From: Candidatus Chloroploca mongolica
Lineage (GTDB): Bacteria; Chloroflexota; Chloroflexia; Chloroflexales; Chloroflexaceae
Direction of reading: 5' to 3'
DNA length: 64,000 nt
Assembly (NCBI RefSeq): GCF_004762035.2
Contig: NZ_SIJK02000031.1
Coordinates: 1 to 64,000 of the forward strand
Both the position numbers and the translations under genes were made by a program. Below are positions 7,595 to 15,660 of the stretch, piece by piece. The notes beneath the pieces are model-generated. The model was not told the DNA's origin. It made no database searches and saw only the letters and a program-made list of their open reading frames with translations. Numbering within the stretch: the stretch's first letter is position 1; every line of letters begins with the position of its first letter.

Positions 7595-8484
7595 CACCGT
7601 TCTCCTTTGGTACACATAGGCACGGCTTGCGCGTGTTGCGCGGTGGGCAACGCTTCCTCGAAAAGTGCAGTCGCATCTGGTAGCCCGAGCGTTGCGGGGG
7701 GCAACCCAAAGGCGAGGCCCATCAACTGCGTGTAGTAGAGCACGGGCAGCGCATTGCCGGGGGTGCTCTGGCGGGTCGCCAAGTTGAAATGACAGAGGGG
7801 GCACGAGAGCACGATCACGTTGGCTCCGTTGGCCCGGGCCTGCGCCGTCGTTGCCGCGACGCGTTCTGCCACCAGGTTTTCGCGGTTGACCACGTGGTAT
7901 GCCCCGCAGCAGCGCGTTTGCAGGTTCCCCTCGACGACCGTGGCTCCCAGCGCTGCCATCAGATCACCGAGCACCGTTGGTGCTTCGGGGTCGTCAAGGC
8001 CCACCTCGGTCGGACGCAAGAGCTTGCACCCGTAATAGGGGTAAACCCGCAGGTTGTGCAGTGGTTGGCGCACCCGCGCCTTGATGGCCGCCATGCCCAC
8101 CCGGTCACGCAGGATCTGCAGCAGATGCAACACCTCGGCGCTGCCATCGTAGTTGAGTTCATCGCCGCTGGTCGCCTTGATCGCGTCCATCTGCTCGGGT
8201 TGCCGCCGGGCTACTTGGTTGGCCCGCGCCAGCGTATTGAAGCACATATCGCAGAGCGTAACGACCTCGCGTTCGCCTTGCTGCTGCAGGCGGGCAAAGA
8301 CCCGGACGGGAGCCATATGGCGGATCAGGTTATCGGTGGCGAGCGAATGAACCACGCCACAGCAGTTCCACTCGCGCATCTCGTGCAAGTCGAGGCCAAG
8401 CGCACGCATCACCGCCAGCGCAGCAAGTTCGTGCTCGGGGGCCGAGACTTTTATTGTACATCCAGGATAATATGCGATCGACAT
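7594..8484 (-). CDS. hdrB: Heterodisulfide reductase subunit B-like protein (two CCG domains)
   Basis: A 296-residue protein with two complete cysteine-rich CCG domains: YYPGCTIKV...NCCG...LCDMC and YYGCKLL...RCCG...SCPLC. In HdrB these bind noncubane [4Fe-4S] clusters and reduce disulfides; the same fold ends TfrB. Both cysteine sets are intact, so an active cluster site is expected. It overlaps the following SdhB-like gene by ATGA. It could be the third Hdr subunit, the C-terminal half of a split TfrB, or serve both roles. Confidence 0.88.
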   Translation of the reverse strand: MSIAYYPGCTIKVSAPEHELAALAVMRALGLDLHEMREWNCCGVVHSLATDNLIRHMAPVRVFARLQQQGEREVVTLCDMCFNTLARANQVARRQPEQMDAIKATSGDELNYDGSAEVLHLLQILRDRVGMAAIKARVRQPLHNLRVYPYYGCKLLRPTEVGLDDPEAPTVLGDLMAALGATVVEGNLQTRCCGAYHVVNRENLVAERVAATTAQARANGANVIVLSCPLCHFNLATRQSTPGNALPVLYYTQLMGLAFGLPPATLGLPDATALFEEALPTAQHAQAVPMCTKGER

Positions 8485-8532
8485 ACCACGGTTCTTTCTT
8501 GGACAATGGTTCCGCTTTCCGCTTTCCCTCTC

Positions 8533-8937
8533 CTAGCCCGAGTTGCGCCGCATACTCGCAACCAGCGCAATCGGCGGCAACGCACCGAGGTCGGCGCGCT
8601 CCAACTGGGTCAGCGCGGGATGATCGCCGCCTTCACGGAGGCAGATCTGGCGCAGGGCTTCCATGATCCGCGCGATGTCCAGCCCCCGTGGGCAGCGGTC
8701 ACTGCACGTATCGCAACCAGCACAGATCCAGAAGGTTTGTCGCTCAAGGATGCCTGGCAAGCCGAGGCGTACGTGCTGGATCAGGGCATCAGGTAGCAGA
8801 TCCATCGCCTGGTGAAACGGACAACCTGCGGCGCAGGTGCCACACTGGTAGCAGTTGGCGAGGTGTTGACCACTCAAGGCCTCGACCTTCTGCAACAACT
8901 CGTTGCGCCCATTGCCGATACGGATGCTTGTGGTCAT
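8533..8937 (-). CDS. hdrC: Heterodisulfide reductase subunit C-like ferredoxin
   Basis: A 134-residue protein with two [4Fe-4S] motifs, CYQCGTCAAGCP (near residues 29-40) and CAGCDTCSDRCP (near 72-83), in the spacing of HdrC. It should relay electrons from HdrA to HdrB. The start overlaps the stop of the FrhB-like gene (8934-8937), and hdrB follows after 48 bases. No membrane segment is present, which places the complex in the cytoplasm. Confidence 0.88.
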   Translation of the reverse strand: MTTSIRIGNGRNELLQKVEALSGQHLANCYQCGTCAAGCPFHQAMDLLPDALIQHVRLGLPGILERQTFWICAGCDTCSDRCPRGLDIARIMEALRQICLREGGDHPALTQLERADLGALPPIALVASMRRNSG

Positions 8938-9812
8938 ACCTGGCTCCGATCTTGTTCGAGCTTGCGGCAGATCAGGTTCAGCGGGATATCCTCGGGGCAG
9001 ACCCGGCTACACTCATCGCAGCCGGTGCAACGGTCGGCCAGGTGATAGGCGCGCATCAGATGGTACGCAAAGATCGTCATTGGCTCACGCGCCTGCCGCC
9101 GGGGATGGTCGCGTTCGAGCGTCAGGGCGCACTCTTTGCAGAAGCAGAGCGGGCAGACCGTCTGACAGGCATAACAGAGCGTGCATCTGCTCAGGTGTTC
9201 ACTCCAGAAGGCGAGGCGTTCGGCTGGCGCAAGCGTTGCGAGTGCCTGCACCGCCGCAAAGCGTTCGGCGGGAACGGTGGGCGGCGCGGGCGGCGCTTCA
9301 CCCAGCCACTCGTCACAGAAATCAGTCGGCATCCCGGTACACGTTGCGCATTTTGTCAGCAGCAGAGTACCCCGTTCACGGCGGACAACGTCGTCTGCTG
9401 TGGTGATCACCAGGTCAGGGCCAGCTTCGGCGAGACCAGTGACCCGCCCTGGGGCGGCGTCGGTGATCGCTTCGGGGTTAGCCATGCCTTCGCAGCCGAT
9501 GCCGATGAGATAGAGGCGACTGCGTTCAAGCTGGTTCAATTTGAGCAACTCGCGGAGCGTCTGCGCATCACACGCTTTCAGCGCCACCCCGATCCGCTGG
9601 CCGGCATGCTTCGCCAGCGTACCGGCCAGATTCGGCACACAGACCGCATTCCAGACGAGCTTGGCCGTTTCGAGCGGCGTACGGGCGACAAAAGGGGCGA
9701 CCCGTAGCGGGTTGGAACCCTGGCGGTAGCCGAGAAAGAGCTCAACGACGCCTTCGGCCAGCAGGTCGTGGGCGCGGCTGCGGAGTTGGGTTTCAAGCGA
9801 GGTTGTCATCAC
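8934..9812 (-). CDS. FrhB/FdhB-like protein with dicluster ferredoxin domain
   Basis: A 292-residue protein. The N-terminal part (to about residue 180) resembles the coenzyme F420 hydrogenase/dehydrogenase beta domain, with VALKACDAQTLRELL and a KCATCTGMP cysteine motif. The C-terminal third has CTLCYACQTVCPLCFCKEC and CTGCDECSRVCPEDIP, giving at least two [4Fe-4S] clusters. Such proteins accompany HdrABC-MvhD in bacteria and may be the entry point for electrons from ferredoxin, NADH or another donor. It overlaps both neighbours by 4 bases. The exact electron donor is unknown. Confidence 0.78.
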   Translation of the reverse strand: MMTTSLETQLRSRAHDLLAEGVVELFLGYRQGSNPLRVAPFVARTPLETAKLVWNAVCVPNLAGTLAKHAGQRIGVALKACDAQTLRELLKLNQLERSRLYLIGIGCEGMANPEAITDAAPGRVTGLAEAGPDLVITTADDVVRRERGTLLLTKCATCTGMPTDFCDEWLGEAPPAPPTVPAERFAAVQALATLAPAERLAFWSEHLSRCTLCYACQTVCPLCFCKECALTLERDHPRRQAREPMTIFAYHLMRAYHLADRCTGCDECSRVCPEDIPLNLICRKLEQDRSQV

Positions 9813-10225
9813 TGCACCTTCAACTCGAGTGGCCCGAGGGCACGCAGTTCCTCGGTCATCTCGGCCACAATCGTGGCAAAACGAGCACCTTCTGATCCCG
9901 AGACCCAGGCCAGTTTGAAGCGACGCTGGTCAAGGCCAAAGAAGTCGAGCAACTGGGCAAATTTGGCAAAGCGCTCTTCGGCATAGTTGTTGCCCGAAAG
10001 ATAGTGGCAATCACCGGGATGGCACCCCGCGACCAGCACCCCATCGGCACCATGTTCAAACGCACGCGCCACAAAGAGCGGATCGACGCGCCCGCTGCAC
10101 ATCACGCGCACAATGCGAAGGTTGGGTGGGTACTGGACGCGACTGACGCCTGCGGTGTCGGCCCCCGCATACGCGCACCAGCTACAGAGCAACCCCACGA
10201 TTTTTGGTTCGAACGGCTCACTCAT
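9809..10225 (-). CDS. mvhD: MvhD/HdrD-type delta subunit (electron transfer to HdrA)
   Basis: A 138-residue MvhD-family protein. Its cysteines (LLCSWCAYAGAD, VMCSGRVDP, GCHPGDCHY) form the binding site for a 2Fe-2S cluster that passes electrons to the bifurcating flavin of HdrA. I start at the ATG at 10225 (MSEPFEPKIVGLLCSWC), which overlaps the hdrA stop as ATGA; longer in-frame versions lack family similarity. No hydrogenase (MvhA/G) gene is nearby, so the upstream donor must be different, perhaps the FrhB-like protein. Confidence 0.88.
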   Translation of the reverse strand: MSEPFEPKIVGLLCSWCAYAGADTAGVSRVQYPPNLRIVRVMCSGRVDPLFVARAFEHGADGVLVAGCHPGDCHYLSGNNYAEERFAKFAQLLDFFGLDQRRFKLAWVSGSEGARFATIVAEMTEELRALGPLELKVQ

Positions 10226-13200
10226 ACCAGCGCCCCCTCCCAGGCGGTCTCGATCATGGCCAGCACTTGTGCATCGGCGAAGCCACGTTGCTGCAGCGCC
10301 CCCGATGGGCAGGCCGCGACACACGTGCCACAACCCTTGCACAAGACCTCTTCGATTACCAGCACTCCCCGTTCAGGATCGAGCCTCATTGCGCCATACG
10401 GGCAGTGCGGCACGCAGAGACCACAGCCCGAGCAGCGTGCTGCCTCAACCTCGGCGACGATTGGCTCAACCTTGACCCGCCCGCGCAACAGCGGGATCGC
10501 CGCACGCGACGCAGCGCCGGCGGCCTGCGCCAGCGTATCGGGAATGCTCCGTGGGTAATGGTCGCCCCCGCAGAGGTAGATGCCCTCGGTGGTAAAGTCG
10601 AGTGGCCGGATTTTCGCATGGGCTTCGTGGTAAAAATCCTGGGCATTGGCGCCAACCTTGAGCATCTGCTTGAGGCGCGGTGTTTCTATATCGCCGCGTA
10701 ACGCAGCCGTCAGCACCACCAGATCCGCTTCGACCTCAAGCTCGTCGCGTAGCAGGGTATCGTAGACCGTCACCATGATGCGCCCGTGCTCAAGGCTCAC
10801 CCGGGGCGGACGCTCGGCGTCGTACCTGATCCGCTGCGGCGCGACTTCAGCGAGCATCTGGGTAAAGGCTTCTTCCTGGCCTTTGCCATAGACGCGCAGA
10901 TCCTGGTAGAGCAGAAAGACCTGCGTACCGGGGGCGGCCTGGTGTACCAGGCGCGCATTCTTGACGGCAACGCTGCACCCGATGCGGCAGCACGATGGAT
11001 TTTCAGCGTCGAGCGAGCCGGCACAATTGATCATCACCACTGAACGTGGCTTGCCGAGCGTACCGTCCCGCAGGCGGCGTTCGAGTTCAAGCTGCGTGAT
11101 AATGCGCGGGTCATCACCGTAGCCATAGCGCCCGCGCAAGTCTATCTCACGGAAGCCCGTTGCCACAATGATCGTGCCGACCTGCACCTGTGTGATCGCC
11201 TCGCCGAGCCCGCCGTCGAGCGTCACCTGGAAATTGCCGACATGGCCGCTCACCTCGCCCACCTCGGTGCCCGTAAAGACCTTGATCAGCGGGCGGCGTT
11301 GCACCTCGTGAACCAGATGTTCGCGGAACGTACTGGCTGGCAGATCATTGGGGGCCAGTTTGCCAAGCAGATTCAGCTTGCCCCCCAGCACCGTCTCGCG
11401 TTCGACCAGAACGACCTCGATGCCCATCTCGGCCAGCGTGATCGCCGCCGTCATGCCAGCCGCGCCACCGCCAATCACCAGGCATCCCGGGGTCACCTCG
11501 ATCGTCTGGACAGGCAGTGACTTGACGTAACTAGCACGGGCAACGGCCATACGCACCAGATCGGCGGCCTTGGTGGTCGCGGGGCCGGGCTCAGACGAAT
11601 GCACCCACGAACACTGATTGCGGATATTCGCCATTTCAAAGAGGCCGGCGTTGAGCCCAACTTCGGCGCAGGTCTGTTGGAAGACCGGGCCGTGGGTAAT
11701 GGGGGAGCAGGCCGCCACGACGACCCGATTGAGCCCATTGGCTTCGATGGCCCCCCTGATCTTGCGCTGGGCATCCTCCGAGCACGCGAATGTACATGCC
11801 TCGGCGAAGGCCACCTCGGGCAACGCACGCGCCGAGGCGGTCACGGCCTCGACATCAACAAACCCGCCAATATTCTTGCCGCAACTACAGACAAAGACGC
11901 CGGTACGCGGGGCTTCAGCGGCGACATCGCGTTCGGCGGGCGGCACCGGTTCGGCGGTGCGCTGGCGCTGACTCAGCGGGACCGCCGCGAGCCCGGCGGC
12001 ACCGCTGGCCTGCGCAACGCAATCGGGGATATCGTTGGGCCCCTGGGCTCCCCCGGCGAGGAAAATGCCCTCGCGGGTCGCGTGCAGCGGGGCACGCAAC
12101 GCATCACGTGCGACAAAAAAGCCATGTTCATCCACTGCAATGCCGAGCGCCTGCGCCAGTCGCCGATTCTCGGGCGGGGGCACCACGGCAGTCGAGAGCA
12201 CCAGCAGATCAAACGTCTCGCTCGCCACTTTCCCCGTCAACGTATCCTCATACTCAAGCAACAGACTCTGATCGGCATTTTCACTCACGCTGGCGGGGCG
12301 GCTCCGCACATAGCGCACGCCGTGGCTAGCGGCACGCTGGTAGTACTGCTGAAAATCTTTGCCATAGGCCCGCAGATCCATATAAAAGATCGTTGTTGCG
12401 GTGTCAGGGGCGTGTTCGCGGGTAATGAGCGCCTCTTTGGTCGCATACATGCAACAGATCTTCGAGCAGTACGGGTGGCCGCCCTGGGTACTGCGCGAGC
12501 CGACGCACTGGATCCAGGCGATGCTGCGCGGCGCTTGCCCATCAGACGGCCGGGTCACATGCCCGTCAGTTGGCCCGGAAGCGGCCATCAAACGCTCGTA
12601 CTGCAGCGCCGTCAACACATTCGCAAAGCGCCCATAGCCATACTCGCGGCGCAACTCGGTTGGCTCGAGCACCTCGAAACCCGTGGCGACCACGATGCTG
12701 CCGACCGTGACCGTCAGCGGTTGCGAGCGCCGCAGAAACGAAATCGCCCCGGGGCCACAGGCGCGGTCGCAGGCCCCACAGCCCGTACACTGGGCATAGT
12801 CAATCGTATAGACCGCCGGCACCGCCTGGGGAAACTGGAGATAGATCGCCTTGCGTCGCGACAGTCGCCCATTGAACGTATCGGCCACCTCGACGGGACA
12901 GGCGCGGGCGCAATCGCCACAGCCTGTACACTTCTCGGGGTCAACATAGGTCGTCTGCCGCCAGATTGTCACCTCGAAATGCCCGACCGACCCCGCGACC
13001 CGCTCGACTTGCGCCGAGGTGAGCAGCGTAATGTTGGGGTGGCGGGCCAACTCGACCATCTTGGGGGCAGTGATGCAGATCGCGCAATCATTGGTGGGGA
13101 AGGTCTTGTCAAGTTTCGCCATCGTGCCGCCAATGCTTGCCTGGCGTTCTACGACGAGTACCTGATAGCCCTTCTCGGCAAGATCCAGGGCCGCCTGCAT

Positions 13201-13251
13201 CCCGCTAATCCCAGCCCCAATCACCAAGGCATCGTAGGCGTGTGCGTCCAT
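10222..13251 (-). CDS. hdrA: Tandem HdrA: electron-bifurcating flavin/iron-sulfur subunit
   Basis: A 1009-residue HdrA-like protein, far longer than the roughly 650-residue archaeal subunit. The first module has an FAD motif (VIGAGISGMQAALDLAEKG), two ferredoxin motifs (CTGCGDCARACP, CTGCGACDRACG) and CSKICCMYATKEA. The second starts with the HdrA N-terminal cysteine domain (VCSCGKNIGGFVDV), then a second FAD motif (VIGGGAAGMTAAITLAEMG), CCRIGCSVAVKNA, and two C-terminal ferredoxin motifs (CSGCGLCVPHCP, CKGCGTCVAACP). Fusion or duplication of HdrA modules is known in bacteria. It is the first gene of its operon, starting after GGAGGG. The family role is flavin-based electron bifurcation; the partners here are inferred. 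Confidence 0.88.
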   Translation of the reverse strand: MDAHAYDALVIGAGISGMQAALDLAEKGYQVLVVERQASIGGTMAKLDKTFPTNDCAICITAPKMVELARHPNITLLTSAQVERVAGSVGHFEVTIWRQTTYVDPEKCTGCGDCARACPVEVADTFNGRLSRRKAIYLQFPQAVPAVYTIDYAQCTGCGACDRACGPGAISFLRRSQPLTVTVGSIVVATGFEVLEPTELRREYGYGRFANVLTALQYERLMAASGPTDGHVTRPSDGQAPRSIAWIQCVGSRSTQGGHPYCSKICCMYATKEALITREHAPDTATTIFYMDLRAYGKDFQQYYQRAASHGVRYVRSRPASVSENADQSLLLEYEDTLTGKVASETFDLLVLSTAVVPPPENRRLAQALGIAVDEHGFFVARDALRAPLHATREGIFLAGGAQGPNDIPDCVAQASGAAGLAAVPLSQRQRTAEPVPPAERDVAAEAPRTGVFVCSCGKNIGGFVDVEAVTASARALPEVAFAEACTFACSEDAQRKIRGAIEANGLNRVVVAACSPITHGPVFQQTCAEVGLNAGLFEMANIRNQCSWVHSSEPGPATTKAADLVRMAVARASYVKSLPVQTIEVTPGCLVIGGGAAGMTAAITLAEMGIEVVLVERETVLGGKLNLLGKLAPNDLPASTFREHLVHEVQRRPLIKVFTGTEVGEVSGHVGNFQVTLDGGLGEAITQVQVGTIIVATGFREIDLRGRYGYGDDPRIITQLELERRLRDGTLGKPRSVVMINCAGSLDAENPSCCRIGCSVAVKNARLVHQAAPGTQVFLLYQDLRVYGKGQEEAFTQMLAEVAPQRIRYDAERPPRVSLEHGRIMVTVYDTLLRDELEVEADLVVLTAALRGDIETPRLKQMLKVGANAQDFYHEAHAKIRPLDFTTEGIYLCGGDHYPRSIPDTLAQAAGAASRAAIPLLRGRVKVEPIVAEVEAARCSGCGLCVPHCPYGAMRLDPERGVLVIEEVLCKGCGTCVAACPSGALQQRGFADAQVLAMIETAWEGALV

Positions 13252-13597
13252 AGAGTTGCAACCCTCCGCAGTGCCATCACGAGCATGGCACACGCGGGCG
13301 ACGATTCGACACGGAACACAAAAAGACGCAGGGGCATACCGTGCGTCTTTGCGTCGTGCCCCTGCGTCTATGCAAGCAGTATCAAGTTACCGCAAATGAA
13401 AGGTAGAGCTGTACTTTGCGGGCTATTCTAGCATTGCCGTGTCCGTTTGCGGGTAGCAAAATCGCCACTTTGGGCGCAAACAGGCGAAAAATTCACAACT
13501 TTTAACCAGAAGAGAACGTATGCGTGTATATGGAAAGGAGCAGGACTACTCTTTGGTCACGGGAGTGAAGAGGCAAGAAAACGTCGTTGACAGAGTA
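13252..13597. other. Intergenic region upstream of hdrA
   Basis: This 346-base gap separates hdrA from the acyltransferase. It holds the ribosome-binding GGAGGG about 10 bases before the hdrA ATG, a small hairpin (GTGCCAT 13271-13277 with ATGGCAC 13285-13291) in the leader, and the terminator listed separately. I see no confident -10/-35 pair and no further gene. Confidence 0.6.
13317..13369 (-). terminator. Intrinsic terminator at the end of the nuo-acyltransferase operon
   Basis: A perfect 13-bp stem (13324-13336 with 13357-13369) is followed on the minus strand by TTTTTGTG. It lies about 230 bases after the acyltransferase stop and 66 bases before the hdrA start, so it either ends the nuo operon or acts as an attenuator in the hdr leader. 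Confidence 0.75.
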
Positions 13598-14149
13598 CTA
13601 ATCAAGTACTCGTCGATGGGAACCGGCAATCAGCGTGTTGGCAGGCACATCGCGCGCAACCACCGTACCGGCTCCGATCACGGCACCGGCACCAACCGTG
13701 ACCCCGGGCAAGATGGTCACCCTCGCACCAAGCCAGACTCCTTGCTCGAGCACGACTGGAGCAGGCTTCAGGGCACCTGCCCGTGCGGTGGCTGGCCCGA
13801 TGACGTGCGATCCAGTGATAATCAGCGCTTGATGCCCAACAACGACATGATCTTTGATTGTAATTGTATCTACAAGATCAAAAATACAATCAATGTTGAA
13901 GAGACAGTGCTTTCCGATGTGCAGACGTGATGTTATGGCACCTGTTCCAGTTATGATAGGCATGCCCCAGAATTGTGTTCCATGCCCAATCTCAAAACCG
14001 GCGAGGCGTAACCCGAACATCCGCAATCTGCTGCCAACGAATGGTGGCAATGGTTTGAGCAAGAGTTGCGCAAGCGCCAGGCGTGGATTCAGGTTGCCAA
14101 CTTCCTCGCCAACAGTGCTGATGATTTTTGTGAGTAGGCGATGGTCCAT
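13598..14149 (-). CDS. Hexapeptide-repeat O-acyltransferase
   Basis: A 183-residue left-handed beta-helix acyltransferase of the maltose/galactoside acetyltransferase type. Hexapeptide repeats run from about residue 55, including IGKHCLFNIDCIF, IKDHVVVGHQALI, GVWLGARVTILPGVTVGAGAVIGAGTVV. GSHVIG supplies the likely catalytic histidine. It should move an acetyl group from acetyl-CoA to a sugar or similar hydroxyl. It begins 4 bases after nuoN, so it is probably co-transcribed with complex I, though no functional link is known. It could equally belong to cell-surface glycan metabolism. Confidence 0.85.
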   Translation of the reverse strand: MDHRLLTKIISTVGEEVGNLNPRLALAQLLLKPLPPFVGSRLRMFGLRLAGFEIGHGTQFWGMPIITGTGAITSRLHIGKHCLFNIDCIFDLVDTITIKDHVVVGHQALIITGSHVIGPATARAGALKPAPVVLEQGVWLGARVTILPGVTVGAGAVIGAGTVVARDVPANTLIAGSHRRVLD

Positions 14150-14153
14150 ATTG

Positions 14154-15617
14154 TTAGCCGCCCGCCGCTACCAGTGAACGCTCGACCAGGAAGATAATCG
14201 GTGCCGGTACGATGCCAAAGAGCAAGGTTAGCCCGCCTGCAATCGCGATGTCGGTCGAGAGCCCCCGGTTCAGCGCGGGTTCGAGGTCGCCTTGCGGTTC
14301 GTGCATAAACATGCGGATGACGACGCGCAGGTAGAAGAAGACGGCCAGCGCACTCGTCAGCACGCCAATCAAGACGAGCCAGCCCAGGCCACCTTCGTAG
14401 GCTGTGGTGAAGACATAGAATTTCGCCATAAAGCCGGCTGTCGGCGGCACCCCGGCCAGCGAGAACATAAAGACGGCCATCGCCAGCGCGAGCAACGGTT
14501 GCCGTTTGTACAACCCCGTGAAATCGTCGAGGCTCCAGGTTGCATTGCTGCGCTGCTCCAGCGCAATGACGACCGCAAACGCCCCCAGGTTGGTCAGCGC
14601 ATACGCGAGCATGTAGAAGAGAAACGCCTGTGCCCCGCGCTCCGAGACGACCATAATGCTCAAGAGAATGTAGCCCGCGTGCCCGATACTCGAATAGGCG
14701 AGCATGCGTTTGACGTTGGTCTGGCTCAGAGCCCCCAGGTTGCCAATGATCATCGTCAGTGCGGCGAGCACGCCGAGTACTGGCAGCCAGAAGGGTTGCA
14801 GCTCGGGCAGGGCGCTGGTCAGGATGCGCAATAGGGCTGCAAAGGCCGCACCTTTGGTGCCGACACTCATAAAGGCGGCTACCGGCGTTGGCGAGCCTTC
14901 ATAGACATCGGGTGTCCACATGTGGAAGGGCACCAGCGCAACCTTGAAGGCAAAGGCGATCAGAATGAGCGCGGATCCGGCGAGCAGCAGCAATTGGTTG
15001 GTATTGGCCGCCGGATCAGCCAGTCTCTCGGCAATCAGGGCCAGATTGGTTGTCCCTACGGCCCCGTAGGTCAGCGCGATACCATAAATGAAAAAGCCTG
15101 CCGCAAATGCCCCGAGCACCAGATACTTCATCGCCGCCTCTTCCGAGGTGAGGCGTGGGTAGGCAAAGCCGGTCAAAATATAGAGCGTGATCGAGAGCAA
15201 CTCGACCCCGAGGAAGAGCACGATCAGGTCGGTGCCCTGCGCCATCAGGATCATGCCGGCCACGGCAAACATGATCAGCGGGTAGAACTCGCCCTGTTCG
15301 ATCCCGTGACGCGGCAGATAGTCGAGCGCCATTGTGATGCTGAGCGCCCCGATGATCAGGAAGATCCAGGTCAGGATCAGGCTGTAGCGGTCAAGCACGA
15401 TCATGTTGCTGAAGGTGCTGCCACTCACATCCCAGAGAGGAATGGCAACCAGGCCTGCGACCACCAGTCCGGCAATGGCGAGGTAGCCCGTCAGCTTTTT
15501 GCGGTTGGCGGGAATGGCAAAGACATCAACAAGCAGCAAGACCATTGCCCAGGTCGTCACCACGAGCAACGGTGCTATCAGTCTGAAATCAATTGGTGGA
15601 ATCTGAATTGAGTCCAT
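14154..15617 (-). CDS. nuoN: NADH-quinone oxidoreductase subunit N
   Basis: A 487-residue antiporter-like proton-pumping subunit in the membrane arm of complex I. It has about 14 hydrophobic helices, with the conserved GVELLSITLYIL, MKYLVLGAFAAGFFIYG, KVALVPFHMWTPDVYEGSP (essential lysine and His region) and KRMLAYSSIGHAGYIL segments. Length is usual for the family. It is the last nuo gene, 43 bases after nuoM. Confidence 0.95.
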   Translation of the reverse strand: MDSIQIPPIDFRLIAPLLVVTTWAMVLLLVDVFAIPANRKKLTGYLAIAGLVVAGLVAIPLWDVSGSTFSNMIVLDRYSLILTWIFLIIGALSITMALDYLPRHGIEQGEFYPLIMFAVAGMILMAQGTDLIVLFLGVELLSITLYILTGFAYPRLTSEEAAMKYLVLGAFAAGFFIYGIALTYGAVGTTNLALIAERLADPAANTNQLLLLAGSALILIAFAFKVALVPFHMWTPDVYEGSPTPVAAFMSVGTKGAAFAALLRILTSALPELQPFWLPVLGVLAALTMIIGNLGALSQTNVKRMLAYSSIGHAGYILLSIMVVSERGAQAFLFYMLAYALTNLGAFAVVIALEQRSNATWSLDDFTGLYKRQPLLALAMAVFMFSLAGVPPTAGFMAKFYVFTTAYEGGLGWLVLIGVLTSALAVFFYLRVVIRMFMHEPQGDLEPALNRGLSTDIAIAGGLTLLFGIVPAPIIFLVERSLVAAGG

Positions 15618-15660
15618 TACGCCTCCCGGCGAGGGTTACGGGCCATCTGGCCCATGCGCA

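Noticed and set aside
11599-13431. A 610-codon open frame on the plus strand opposite hdrA
   Set aside because: The minus strand encodes a full HdrA with all expected motifs; the plus-strand translation has no recognisable domain and is a by-product of GC-rich codon use.
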